From assembly GCF_016859285.1 (NCBI RefSeq), contig NC_053404.1, positions 21,076,105 through 21,140,104 of the forward strand: a DNA stretch of 64,000 nucleotides. The letters run 5' to 3'. Below, in pieces: positions 1 to 11,797 of the stretch; the stretch's first letter is position 1, and every line of letters begins with the position of its first letter. The position numbers were made by a program, and so were the translations under genes. Source of the stretch: Xiphias gladius (lineage: Eukaryota; Chordata; Actinopteri; Istiophoriformes; Xiphiidae). Under the pieces are notes generated by a model. That model had not been told where the DNA came from. It made no database searches and saw only the letters and a program-made list of their open reading frames with translations.

Positions 1-766
1 GGATCTGTTTACAATGTGCTGCAGTTTTTTGTGGGTTTTTTTTCTGCTCGAATCAGTGTTTAGGCCGCCTTAGTAGCCGTACCTTGCTTTCTCTAAATGA
101 AGTGTGGACACCTTCAATAATGGCTGTACAAAAAAAAAAAAAACACAATCGTGAACTCCTTAAGTCAACTTGAACTGTTCTTTGTCTCAGTTATCACTGA
201 AAATGAAGACCTGCATGTGTCACGATGCAAGATGCAAGGATTGGAAATGAATAGGCAGAGTTCAGTGTCCCAGAGGCCGGAGACAGGTTGTTTTTGCACC
301 GGGTCGTTTTAGTGGACAAGGATCTGTAGCGCCTCCTAGAGGGCAGAGGTTGAATCAGATAGTGGGTGTGCTTATACGAGACGTGTGCATATCTAGTGGT
401 GCTCAGTTTGCACTGACTGTACCTTGGGGCAGTAAACAGTAAAATCAGGCTGAATGAACAAGAATGCAGGAGCAAAAAACTAACACACTAAAGACAGAGC
501 TTTCTCTAGTAGCCGGTTTTGCCCGATCAGTTCAGTGCTAAATGTGGCTTGGTTCAGAGGAAGGAGACGGTTGGCCCCGCAGAGCCCTGCTACAAAGTGT
601 CAAGGTCGTGGAGGACGCATAGTGAAAAGGAAGGAACGTTTTATTCTCCTTACGAAAATCTACAGAGAGAGATGCCTTAGTGCCCTATGATTGTCAGGTC
701 AGTTGAAGAAGATGCAATAAGGAAACAAAACATGTTCCTATAAAGCGAATCTTCTTTTTTTGGCAG
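1..766. other. Upstream flank of hhla2 copy A, no exon recognised
   Basis: I see no convincing coding exon here. It should be intron or 5' flank of the first HHLA2-like gene, but nothing resembles the leader or IgV exon present in copy B. Similarity to the copy B intron stops only about 10 bases upstream of the IgC exon, so either the duplication breakpoint lies at about 755 or the 5' exons are left of the window. A 15-base A run lies near 130. The 93-codon antisense reading frame at 194-475 has no recognisable domain and is treated as chance. Confidence 0.6.
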
Positions 767-3700
767 CTCCAGTCAATAAAGTCGACCTGGAGCTGGTAGA
801 AAACAGGATCACCTGCAGCTCGGAGGGGATCTACCCCGAGCCCGAGCTCACCTGGTCCACCGGCGCTCCACCCAGCGCGACCTTCAAGAACAAAACTGAG
901 GTCCGGCAGACCGAGCGGCGGCTCTACAACATCAGCAGTTCTCTGACGGTCTCGGACAGCGATACTGATCTGGTCTACAGCTGTGAGGTCAGCACCGGCA
1001 GAAGCTGGAGGAGAGCAACTCTGAGGCAACTGGGTGAGTGTTATGTCCGATCTGTCACCTAAACCAATAGATAATAACAGTATATAAAACACGCAGCAGT
1101 TTGGCTCGTTGGATGACGTTGTTGGTCGGTCCGCTACTTCGGTCCAAACTCAAATATCTTGACAACCATTGAATGGATCGCCGTCAAAGTGCCAGAGTAG
1201 TTTCCGCTCAGTCGAATGCGGCCGTTTAAGAGAAAATAGACCAAATCTGGTCAAGTTAAATAACCAGGCCTAACTTTCCACCATATTACACTGAGATTTA
1301 GTCAGTTGGCTTCTGAGAGACCGCAAACTAACAAACAAACAGAGAAAAGCTAAAAAACAAAACAGGGCCGGCAAGAATTCTGTTATTTCGCAGACAAACA
1401 CCTCACACCACCTCTTATCTGCAGAGATCTCTATAATTACATCTAAATGAGTGGAAATGACTTTTCATTTCGTTCTTTTAGTCCCAGTTGCTTTGATCCT
1501 TTTACTTACCTCATCCTTTCATGTCATTTTAGCTTCCATCAGTGGTTCCAGCTCTGAAGCAACAATCCACTGCTCTGCCCCAAACACCTCAGCAAGCAGC
1601 TCCAACCTTGTCTGGAGATTCAACCGCAGTCAGACCATCCTGAGCCGGACCGGGGCCGACGGCCCCCGTACAGTCTCGGAGGAGTGGAGGCAGCGGGTGA
1701 AGGGCGTGTCGGAGTCAGGCAGCCTCACCGTGCAGGACTGGTCTTCGGACCAGGAGGGGACATACACCTGTGAACTGAGTAACGCCGAGGAGACGTTTAT
1801 AACCAACACCTTCCTGAGGACAGAGAGCGGTCGAGGTGAGGCAGCATCAGGTTGGGGACTGTTATTATCTGTAACATCTGTCAAAACACCTGGAAACACC
1901 CTAGTGGGGCATCCGGGGACAGTTCAGGTAACTGACGCTTTTATTTTCTATTTCAGGGAACAGAACTCACGTTAGCGCCGTTATAGGTTTGGTTGCAGTT
2001 ATTTTGGCTGCAGCAGCAGTTGGCCTGGTAGTGCACCGTCAAATGAAAAAAGGTAAACCAACGTTCTGCCCACGGTTTTTAATTCATCTTGTGTGTTGTT
2101 TGTATTGATGAAATTGTTCTTTGGACTCAAAACATCTCTCAGGTCAACGAGAAAACAGCAGGAGAGAATCAAACAATGATGGAACGCAAACGTAAGTAAA
2201 TCTTTTGCACTGGAAATGCACTGCTGCACCGTAGGAACCAAAGTTACAGCCGACTTCCTGCTACTGCTGCCACCGAGGAAGAATAAATAAGGGCTTGTTT
2301 TCATTTTTTGGTTTCATTTCGTTGGCAGGGAGACGGAACTTGGCGATCGTAGAAAAGAGGCGAATGATGAAAACCTCAACCACACCCCTCTGCTCCAGCC
2401 AAATGAAGACCCTGGCCCCACTGTGCAGTCCTGAGCTGAGATGTTATGACTGTGAACAAGAGCTCAGGGCACATGAACCTCTCCACTGGACACTGCAGGA
2501 TCAAACGATACACTGACGCATCGACGTGCGGTGGAGTAAACACAAACTTTGTGTCGTCCGGTACCTCGGCAAACAACGGCCTTTCCTTTGTGGTTTTATC
2601 TCCACCGAAAAAAAGGAAACAAAAGGTTTTTCGAAAAAAAAAAAAAAAAACCACCAGTATCAAGTCGGCAGCTGCGTACAGCACGTTGTTCCTGCCCTAC
2701 CTCATGTTCTGATGCTGCCGGACGAAGCAGTCAAGAAGAGGGAATAATGAAAATAGAACTCCGAGACGGAAGGACTGGAACAGAGGGCAGCTCTGATTTG
2801 TCAGATAAGAAGGTGTTGAATTCACCAGCCACAGGTTAAATGAGTAGGGCTGGTGGTTATTTATATTCTGGTCTTCTACTATGCTGCATACTTACAAGAA
2901 AGATTTCTGGTTTTGTGTTTTAGCGACATTCAGATTAAAATGCAGTGTTTATCTTCTGCTTGTCGCCAAGCATCTTTCAGTCAACTAAGGTTTTCTTCTT
3001 TTGTTTCTGAACTTTAACTCTGTTGCTCATTCAATCGTGAACATTTAATGTAAAAAAAACAAGATTTGAAAATATGTTTAGGGGATTTAAAGGATCATTC
3101 TCACATTTAGGGACGTAGACGTTGCCATTTGCTTCGGTCCTGAGCTTTGGAGCTGAACAACCGACAATATGTGCCACAATGAAAAATTTAAGAATCGTAA
3201 CTGGGGAGGGGGAATCAACACCACTTCATTGTCAGTCCTGTCCACCCGCTTCCACACGCGTGTCGTCTCCTCACACGTGGCTTTCCACCCATCATTAGTC
3301 CGAACCGTTGTCCGTCTGCTTATCTCTGACTTTTCAGGGAAGTGGTTTTTTTTTCTGTCACCGTGATCTGATGCACCGACTGTAGGTGTCGAGCATTACT
3401 TTTGATCCCGCTTGTTTGCACTAACGGAGCCATGCGGTTACGCCCCGAAATCGCCCCACGCGTCTGCAGTCTTAACATGACACCGATGACCAGAAATAGA
3501 TCACACGAGTAGGCACTTAACCACTTGCAAGTAACGGCAGTTGAAACTTTACTCTGACGCCAGGCTCCGGCCACTCTTTTACATTTACTTTACCGTGGCT
3601 GCCGAGGATCAGAAGCAAACTTTGAACCCTTTTTCTGGGTAAATGTAACGGGGGGACAAACGTTATGACATGGGGCAAACGTACCGGTTTGCCAGACCCC

Positions 3701-5676
3701 TCTCGTTTAAGTCCACCTTCTACGGTAAAGCGAGAGCTTCAGCCGCCGCGGATTAAATCGGCAACAGCAGAGCGGCCTGAGCTGATCAAAATCCGAAACA
3801 CATGCAGCAAAGCTACAAAACCACCGCTGTCTCAACAACAAAAGGAAACCACTTTTTCTGTGTCTACAGGGGCAAGAATGGAAGGAATGTGATTTATTTT
3901 ACGGTGCTGTTTTTTGTGTATTTGTGCTTTTTTTTTTGTTTTTTACAATCACCAATAAAATGCAGCTTCATTTACTTTTGTGGTACGTTTGATTTTAATA
4001 CAAAATATTATTTATTGAGGCCTGTGTTGATGTTTTTTCGGTATTTGAAAAACTACTGCCCCCCCGCTTCAGTTCCACTTGTTGTCATGGAGCTGCCATG
4101 AGCAACTCCTGTCAGTTACATGATGTCCTCTGACAGGGAACACAACGCAAGAGCTCACTTGGATTCGCTGTGACGGGATTTTTAGCCACAGTAGCTAAAA
4201 ATCCCGTTGCTCTAGGGACGGAAATGTCTGCCGTCTGTTCGCCGCTTTGGCCCGGCCCGAAAAAATCAAGACAACTACTGGAGGGACCGCCATTAAATTT
4301 GGTGCAGGCCAGGGGGTGAACGCTATTAACTTTGGTGGACGTCTGGCTTTTCCTCTAGCATCACCTGCAGGTCAAAGTTTTCATTTTTCCACTGAAACGC
4401 CTCTACCTGTACTACATGTCTGGCTTTTCATCTGGCACCGTCGTCTGGTCACAATGTGAATTTTTTTTTAGGCCAATACTTTGGTTTACGACCAAAAACG
4501 TGCAAAACTAACGACATCCCCATCAGCCTAAGCTGTCCGTTGTGTCAAGTGACCGTGGACATGCTGAACACTACCTACTAAAGAAACATCAGCACGTTAT
4601 CGTTGCACGCCGGTGTCAGCATTCGCCTAAGAGCAGTTGATCTGAGGGAAATTTGTTTCATCTGTCCCATGACTGTCTCCTCGTTTCTCATTTGAATCCT
4701 TTTAATCTACATTGCAAACGGAGGAGGGATGGAGGAAATCCCGCCCGTAACTGTGACTTCCCTTATTGATAAAGGCTGCACAGCAGGATCACCTCTCACA
4801 CACATATACACACATATATATATACACACACATCTATATATATATATATATATATATACATATATACATATTTTGCCCAGCAGAGGGCGCCATAACCCTA
4901 TGTTCAGTAAAATTCAGGAAGCCCCCTTTCTGCTACAGTTTGTAAGTGTTCTTGTTTTGCCCAATGAGGGGTTACGGATCCAATCCATCCGCACACACAC
5001 ACACCTTGTGGTAAATGCCCTCCAACGGTCCTAACTGAAGAGTTACACCTGGAAAACCGGCCGTGCTGTTTGCTACACTATTGGCCTCGCGCTGATGCCT
5101 CCTCCTTCCGTGCTTTGGACCGTGTAAATGATGGGTAAGTTTGCTTTGTTCACTAGTTGATTATTGCATTCTACCCTCAGTAGCGTCATGATTTTGTTAC
5201 TTGATGTGGAAATGAAGTTTCAGTAGTGGTTTGGGTGTTTTTTCATAAGTAGGTTTGGACATTTTATTGTGATAAGGAATTATTACCTATCCATAAGGCC
5301 GCTTGTCCTTCTGGAGGGTCACGCAACCATTCAAACTGGATTAATATCTTATGTTTTTGTTTTTTGTTTTTTGACTGTTGCCAGACAAACCAGTTCAAAC
5401 TGACCTTATCAGAGGAACCATTAGTGTTTGTTCATCCGTCCTATCAGACAGGCCGCTGAGTTGACTGGTATTCCCGGAGCCAGACTATCCTATCACAGCA
5501 TTAAACCTAAATCTTCTACACCCTTGAATTACCTTCCTGTGATCCTGGTGCTGAGTTTCATTTCGTCGGCAGGGAGACGGAACTCGAACGACGCGGAGCT
5601 GAAAACAACAGCTGAACCCGAACAGGAAGATGAAGTCCTGACCCTGATCCCTCTGCCGGAGTCAAACGAAAGCTAA
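767..5676 (+). CDS. hhla2: HHLA2-like B7-family receptor ligand, copy A (5' part missing)
   Basis: This is a partial gene for a type I membrane protein of the B7 family; HHLA2 (B7-H7) tunes T-cell activation from the antigen-presenting cell surface. Exons seen: 767-1033 IgC (contains EGIYPEPELTW and the cysteine of YSCEV), 1533-1835 IgV-like (IHCSAP ... GTYTCEL), 1957-2052 transmembrane (AVIGLVAVILAAAAVGLVVH followed by RQMKK), 2143-2191 cytoplasmic, and 2329-2434 terminal, ending in NHTPLLQPNEDPGPTVQS and TGA. All junctions are GT-AG and phases agree (1,1,1,1,2). A second possible terminal exon lies at 5573-5676, and a polyadenylation signal lies near each (3954 and 6224). The IgC exon is in frame here, unlike copy B. 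No leader or first IgV exon is visible, so the gene is either truncated by duplication or cut by the window edge. The HHLA2 assignment rests on domain order and on the IgV exon of copies B and C; the family is clear, exact orthology less so. Confidence 0.72.
1134..1215. repeat. Fragment of dispersed fish repeat inside hhla2 intron 3
   Basis: The stretch around ATATCTTGACAACCATTGAA followed by a GCCGTCAAAG-type motif is a degraded piece of a repeat seen more fully at 16560-16960. The same fragment sits at about 8402-8485 in copy B, as expected if it predates the gene duplication. Confidence 0.45.
3954..3959 (+). promoter_or_regulatory. Polyadenylation signal AATAAA, candidate for hhla2 copy A short form
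   Basis: A canonical AATAAA lies about 1.5 kb after the stop codon of the first terminal exon (2434). It would allow transcripts to end there without using the exon at 5573. This is positional inference only. Confidence 0.4.
4173..4207. repeat. Perfect inverted repeat (14-bp stem, 7-base loop)
   Basis: The arm acgggatttttagc at 4173-4186 is followed by the loop cacagta and its exact reverse complement at 4194-4207. It lies just upstream of a dispersed-repeat fragment and could be the end of an old foldback element. No coding function is apparent. Confidence 0.7.
4250..4410. repeat. Dispersed fish repeat fragment
   Basis: Motifs such as TTTGGTGGACGTCTGGCTTT and CACCTGCAGGTCAAAGTTTT match the pattern of a teleost interspersed repeat with relatives at 16560-16960 and, reversed, near 61200-61300. 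It lies between the alternative terminal exons of hhla2 copy A. Confidence 0.5.
4796..4871. repeat. CA/TA microsatellite
   Basis: A compound cacaca / tatata tract of about 75 bases, low complexity, without coding content. Confidence 0.85.
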
Positions 5677-6984
5677 AAACACCTCCCGTGAAGGTTCATG
5701 ACCAGAACTAAGTTGGCAGCTGAGATGAAACTTTGACTGTTGTGAGGCTCTGCACTAAACTGTTCCTGCACTACTATGAGCTTTGCAGGGGTTTTGGTTT
5801 TGGTTTTTTGTGGGGTTTTTTTTTGGGGGGGGGGGGACTCCAGCTCATAAAGGACAGCATGTTTTGTTCCTGCCCTTCCTCAGGTCCTGCCACCCCGCTA
5901 GCACCAAACAGAGAAGGCGAAATCACTAAAACAGACTCACAGAGACGGATGGACTGGAACAGAGGTGCTGGATGTTCACGCTGTGGTTTACTGTCTGCGT
6001 AGAATCGTTTTTTATTTGTTTGTGTTTGTTTTTTACTTTTTCTAGTCAACGGTTCCTGGTTGTTTCTGTATCTTTTTCGGGAGGTGGCTTGTTTTCTTAC
6101 CTTTATAATTCTGTTTTGTTTTTTTTTCCAACTCACCACCTTGCGGATCTTCAGCACTTGTCCACTGTACGTGAGACGGGACAGTCTGTTCCACGCAAGG
6201 CACGGCATTAAATAATGAGTCAAAATAAAGACCGGGGCACAGCATGGAGCAGGGGCCAAAAACGGTGTCTCCCCTCACAAAGTCAGCAGCACCAGAAGCT
6301 GAAAAAACCTCCAGTTCCCTAAATATTACAACTTTCAGTTACCAAAAAAACAAGGAATTGGCCCTCGGTGGTCGGAGGCGTGATCACAAATAACACACAT
6401 GTAAGAATACAGCAACTGGAAATGGCTCCTGCAGCAGAAAAAAAAAGAAACAAACCGGTTTTGACAAAATCCGATAAGATCTGACCACTGCCATGTTCTT
6501 TCAAAATAAAATGTTGTTTCTGGGGGTTTGTTTTTTTTGCATTAAATTTGCTGACTGCAAACCCAACGCGGATCCTGGCCGGGACTCGAGTATTGCATTT
6601 AGCAGCATCGTCTCCGGGGCCGGAGACTGGGGCTCGTTTTCGTCCTTTGATTCGTTGTTTCACAAGGGGTGAACTGATATTGGAGTGTGAGTCCGCAAAC
6701 ATGAGGCTTGACGCTGTTCTTCCTCGACAGCGGCGGCGTCCCCGTATTGCTGATTCACGCACAGCACGCGTGGTGTAACGTTGCTCGGCCTCTGGACGAC
6801 GCTCGCGTGAAATGGGGACAACTGTTTCCGGGTGCTGGTTTTTAACCAGTAAGTCTCGACTGAATCGCGTCAACGATTCCTGCTCCCGACTTCCCTCTTC
6901 CTGTCTTCTCACATGACGGTTTCGCGGTGGGAAACCCCCGATCCCGCCCACGGCGCAGGCGGGATTTCGGGGCGCGGGCGGACG
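5677..6984. other. 3' flank of hhla2 copy A and 5' flank of copy B
   Basis: The first ~400 bases (to about 6075) are duplicated after copy B (9725 to about 10075), so the gene duplication includes 3' flank. A candidate AATAAA lies at 6224-6229. T and G homopolymers at 5816-5836 are likely indel hot spots. From about 6550 the sequence becomes CpG-rich up to and across exon 1 of copy B, consistent with a CpG-island type promoter. I see no other gene. Confidence 0.55.
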
Positions 6985-9724
6985 ATGGGGCTCCGCTCTG
7001 CCGCGTGGCTGCTGATCGGGACTCTCCTGAGGACTGCGCCCCCTGCCACGGGAGGTGAGCGAGGTGTTTCGGCTGTCCTACTCTTATTATCACCGCCAGT
7101 CGCCCCGCTCGGGTGTTTACGGTTTAGCGGGGGCCCGGTCGGGCGCCCCCGACGCCGACCGTCTGTTCTGTCCGCAATAAGAAAAGAAAACAAGGGAACA
7201 ACAATCGTACGAGCGCCCGTTCTCGAATCGTCTTTGTGCGGGTTTCTCTCGTCTCCTTCCGACACACAAACCAGTTTTGGATCCAGTTGGGAAGGAGGCG
7301 AAACCGACCGCCCTTCACTTTTGGTTACAAAGCAGATTCCGGGCGCTGCTGGTTTAATACTGGGGCCCCGCAACAGTCCGCGGTCTGACGTTCCCGGGGA
7401 GAAAAGAGGGGAGCGACGGCCTCGACCGCAGCGTCTCTGTCCGCCGACAAACTGCGCGCAAATCCTGCAGGACGGGAATCCGTTTCCGGGGGAGGGACGG
7501 CGCCCCCCTGGCGTCTTCACGCGGGCCCTTACCAGCAAAACCCTGACCCCTCAGTAAAGACGTGTTGCTTGTACCCGATGTGTTGCAGACACCGAGGTCT
7601 CCTGTGTTCTGACGGAGAGCTGCATCTCGCCGTGCAGTTTTCAGCCTGGCACCGATGTGGTCATCCACTGGATTCAGGCGACACCAGGAAACCCTCACGT
7701 CCACTCCTACTACCGCAACCAGGACCAGCTCGCACTCCAGGACCGGCGCTTCAGAGGCAGGACATCCCTGTTCGTGGACCAGATCTCCAGAGGAAACGCC
7801 TCCCTCCGGCTGACGGGGGTGGAGGTCCAGGACCAGGGCAGATACAAGTGCCACACCAGCACCATGAGAGGAAACAAAGATTCGTTTGTCAACCTAAAAG
7901 TGTACGGTATGAGAAACACAGTTAATACACACATCCATTAACTTTCTTGTCAAGTTGATGAATAGAAAAACCCCATTTTTGCCCTTTAAATATTTGTGAA
8001 TTCAACATCCTCTTTTGTTTTGTTTTTTTGGCAGCTCCAGTCAATAAAGTCGACCTGGAGCTGGTAGAAAACAGGATCACCTGCAGCTCGGAGGGGATCT
8101 ACCCCGAGCCCGAGCTCACCTGGTCCACCGGCGCTCCACCCAGCGACCTTCAAGAACAAAACTGAGGTCCGGCAGACCGAGCGGCGGCTCTACAACATCA
8201 GCAGTTCTCTGACGGTCTCGGACAGCGATACTGATCTGGTCTACAGCTGTGAGGTCAGCACCGGCAGAAGCTGGAGGAGAGCAACTCTGAGGCAACTGGG
8301 TGAGTGTTATGTCCGATCTGTCACCTAAACCAATAGATAATAACAGTATATAAAACACGCAGCAGTTTGGCTCGTTGGATGACGTTGTTGGTCGGTCCGC
8401 TACTTCGGTCCAAACTCAAATATCTTGACAACCATTGAATGGATCGCCGTCAAAGTGCCAGAGTAGTTTCCGCCAGTCGAATGCGGCCGTTTAAGAGAAA
8501 ATAGACCAAATCTGGTCAAGTTAAATAACCAGGCCTAACTTTCCACCATATTACACTGAGATTTAGTCAGTTGGCTTCTGAGAGACCGCAAACTAACAAA
8601 CAAACAGAGAAAAGCTAAAAAACAAAACAGGGCCGGCAAGAATTCTGTTATTTCGCAGACAAACACCTCACACCACCTCTTATCTGCAGAGATCTCTATA
8701 ATTAGATCTAAATGAGTGGAAATGACTTTTCATTTCGTTCTTTTAGTCCCAGTTGCTTTGATCCTTTTACTTACCTCATCCTTTCATGTCATTTTAGCTT
8801 CCATCAGTGGTTCCAGCTCTGAAGCAACAATCCACTGCTCTGCCCCAAACACCTCAGCAAGCAGCTCCAACCTTGTCTGGAGATTCAACCGCAGTCAGAC
8901 CATCCTGAGCCGGACCGGGGCCGACGGCCCCCGTACAGTCTCGGAGGAGTGGAGGCAGCGGGTGAAGGGCGTGTCGGAGTCAGGCAGCCTCACCGTGCAG
9001 GACTGGTCTTCGGACCAGGAGGGGACATACACCTGTGAACTGAGTAACGCCGAGGAGACGTTTATAACCAACACCTTCCTGAGGACAGAGAGCGGTCGAG
9101 GTGAGGCAGCATCAGGTTGGGGACTGTTATTATCTGTAACATCTGTCAAAACACCTGGAAACACCCTAGTGGGGCATCCGGGGATAGTTCAGGTAACTGA
9201 CGCTTTTCTTTTCTATTTCAGGGAACAGAACTCACGTTAGCGCCGTTATTGGCGGGTTGGTTGCAGCCATTTTGGCCGCAGCAGCAGCAGTTGGCCTGGT
9301 AGTGCACCGTCAAAAGAAAAAAGGTAAACCAACGTTCTGCCCACGGTTTTTAATTCATCTTGTGTGTTGTTTGTATTGATGAAATTGTTCTTTGGACTCA
9401 AAACATCTCTCAGGTCAACGAGAAAACAGCAGGAGAGAATCAAACAATGATGGAACGCAAACGTAAGTAAATCTTTTGCACTGGAAATGCACTGCTGCAC
9501 CGTAGGAACCAAAGTTACAGCCGACTTCCTGCTACTGCTGCCACCGAGGAAGAATAAATAAGGGCTGGTTTTCATTTTACCTTCCTGTGATCCTGGTGCT
9601 GAGTTTCATTTCGTCGGCAGGGAGACGGAACTCGAACGACGCGGAGCTGAAAACAACAGCTGAACCCGAACAGGAAGATGAAGTCCTGACCCTGATCCCT
9701 CTGCCGGAGTCAAACGAAAGCTAA
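6985..9724 (+). CDS. hhla2: HHLA2-like B7-family gene, copy B (2-bp frameshift in IgC exon)
   Basis: Exons: 6985-7054 leader (MGLRSAAWLLIGTLL...), 7589-7906 IgV, 8035-8299 IgC, 8798-9100 IgV-like, 9222-9323 transmembrane (about 23 hydrophobic residues, then HRQKKK), 9414-9462 cytoplasmic, 9621-9724 terminal. The IgV exon carries VVIHW, HSYYRNQDQL, RTSLF and GNASL, the landmarks of HHLA2, with cysteines at EVSC and RYKC. The start was chosen because it begins a clean signal peptide; an in-frame ATG at 6913 would add a charged, non-signal segment. The IgC exon is 265 nt against 267 in copy A: cagcgacc replaces cagcgcgacc. This puts TGA in frame 7 codons later and would end the protein before the membrane anchor, unless it is an assembly error. 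Including exon 9414-9462 leads to a short tail; skipping it opens a tail ending LIPLPESNES. Introns are almost identical to copy A. Confidence 0.78.
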
Positions 9725-11618
9725 AAACACCTCCCGTGAAGGTTCATGACCAGAACTAAGTTGGCAGCTGAGATGAAACTTTGACTGTTGTGAGGCTCTG
9801 CACTAAACTGTTCCTGCACTACTATGAGCTTTGCAGGGGTTTTGGTTTTGGTTTTTGGGGGTTTTTTTTTTTTTGGGGGGGGGGGGGCAGACTCGAGCTC
9901 ATAAAGTACAGCACGTTTTGTTCCTGCTCTTCCTCAGGTCCTGCCACCCCGCTAGCACCAAACAGAGAAGGAGAAATCCCTTTACTGTCTCTGTAGAATC
10001 GTTCTTGTTTGTTTGTGTTTGTTTTTTACTTTCTCTAGTCAACGGTTCCTGGTTGTTTCTGTATCTTGTTTCTGTATCCAGACACGTCAGCAAGCAGCTC
10101 CTGTGCCAGGGCATGTCTGTGGTTGTTAGCTATCACGTGAGTTGAGCGATCGGCCGACATTAAAACTAAGTCCTAACACTCAGAGAAACACGCTGGAACG
10201 AGAGCTGTAGCTCTGCCTCTTTTAGCCATTTTTTCGTATTTATTCAGCTTTTGACATAGGCAAAGGCTCCGGATAGTGATCCTCATCTTTCTCATGTTCA
10301 ACCGCTCCACAGTCAAAGGTTAAAAATAAAGAGGCCTGCAGAGCAGGACGGCATCTCTCAACAGTTCCTATCGCTTCAGAAAAAGAAGAAACGAGACACT
10401 AAGAGATAAGAGAGTACATCACAAAGTGTATTCAAAACATCAGGTTTTACTGCTGGACCAGATGTGACAGCACACATCTGTCCTAACCGCTTTTAAGTTG
10501 AAAGGTTTCACTTCACAGCTCCGACGTGCGTCTTTAGAAGACAGCCTTTTCAGAGGGGGGGGGGCTTTAGGTCTTTGTGCATTGGAGAGGGCAACAACTT
10601 TGTGCTGTGTTTAGACTGAACTCGAGGCCGAACATTTCCAGACTCCAATTCAAATTTCAGTCAGTGCAGAGGTGCAAGAGGAGAAGTAAAGATCAACTCG
10701 ATCAGGTCAGACAAAAGAAATCCTCACATGTCAACAGTATTATTTCAAGGAGTTGTCAGTTTATGTAATTAGCAATAAATACTCAGTTAATAGTCACTAC
10801 AGAACATTTCAATATAACCCTAAATAACAGGTACACACTAAGTCGAGTTAAAGTCCCTCTTCAAATGTAAATTGACTGCTTTAAATGAACAATTTTAAGT
10901 TTGTTGTAATAATACTTCATCAATTAACATACACTGTATAATCTCTGGTCGACTGTATATTTGTGCCTCCAAGAGAAGAGCAAATTGACTACCAGGCCGC
11001 TATTATAGGTCACCCCAACTCCAGCTGTTACTGTTGTCAATTTTTTTTTTTTTTAGTATTTTTCCAACACAAAATGACAATGTTACAGATGCGTTGAATC
11101 ACACATTGAGTCAGCCATTGTTTATCACACTCTACCATTCACTGAAGAATTTTATGTTAAATCGATATTTCTGCATGTTTTTATTTTTTATACACCCAGT
11201 ATCTTAGACCAATATATTCAGTTTCTACATACTTCTTGTACTTCTGTTTTTTTGTTTTTGCAAGACTTCTCGAAATAAAGAAGGTTGCTGCAAATGCAAA
11301 AGGGGAAAATGTGTTATTTCTCAAAATTTAAAAGGGCGTTGAACACTTCTTTCTCCAAGTACTGAGACTCTTCTCTTCTCCTGATTTGGAGGGAACACAG
11401 CTATATGTTGATGTTGATCAGGACCCGTGTTTATCAAAAAAGGCTCTAAAGAGCCAATTTAGGAGTAAAAAAGTGTTTGTAATAAGCTAATTTATCAAGT
11501 GACTAACAGCAGGTGTAAGAATAACTTTTAAGAGCAACACGATCACATGATTAATTGCATGTATAATCTGAGTGGAAACACTTGCAAATTTGATTTTAAA
11601 AAAAGTCAATTTTACATA

Positions 11619-11681
<63 letters not shown>

Positions 11682-11748
11682 TATATACACACACATATAC
11701 ATGTATACATATATATAATATATGTATATATAATATATATATGTATAC

Positions 11749-11797
<49 letters not shown>

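Larger units (their letters stand above)
2435..5572. other. Interval between the two terminal exons of hhla2 copy A
   Basis: This 3.1 kb separates the alternative terminal exons. Copy B lacks the corresponding segment from about 2309 to 5530: its sequence passes directly from the equivalent of 2308 to the equivalent of 5531. The interval holds a likely 3' UTR for the first terminal exon, an A run at 2634-2650, a perfect 14-bp hairpin at 4173-4207, a dispersed-repeat fragment at about 4250-4410 and a CA/TA microsatellite at about 4796-4871. I see no separate gene. Confidence 0.6.

Noticed and set aside
760..1062. A 100-codon frame starting just before the IgC exon of hhla2 copy A
   Set aside because: It starts at a TTG inside the splice acceptor; the real coding piece is the exon 767-1033 with phase 1 borders.
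5774..6259. 161-codon lysine-rich minus-strand frame
   Set aside because: It covers the duplicated 3' flank and homopolymer runs of hhla2 copy A, and the equivalent in copy B is broken; no family resemblance.
6913..7557. 214-codon frame reading from upstream of the hhla2 copy B leader through intron 1
   Set aside because: The GC-rich intron keeps the frame open by composition; the leader exon ends at 7054 with a clear GTGAGC donor and the IgV exon follows at 7589.
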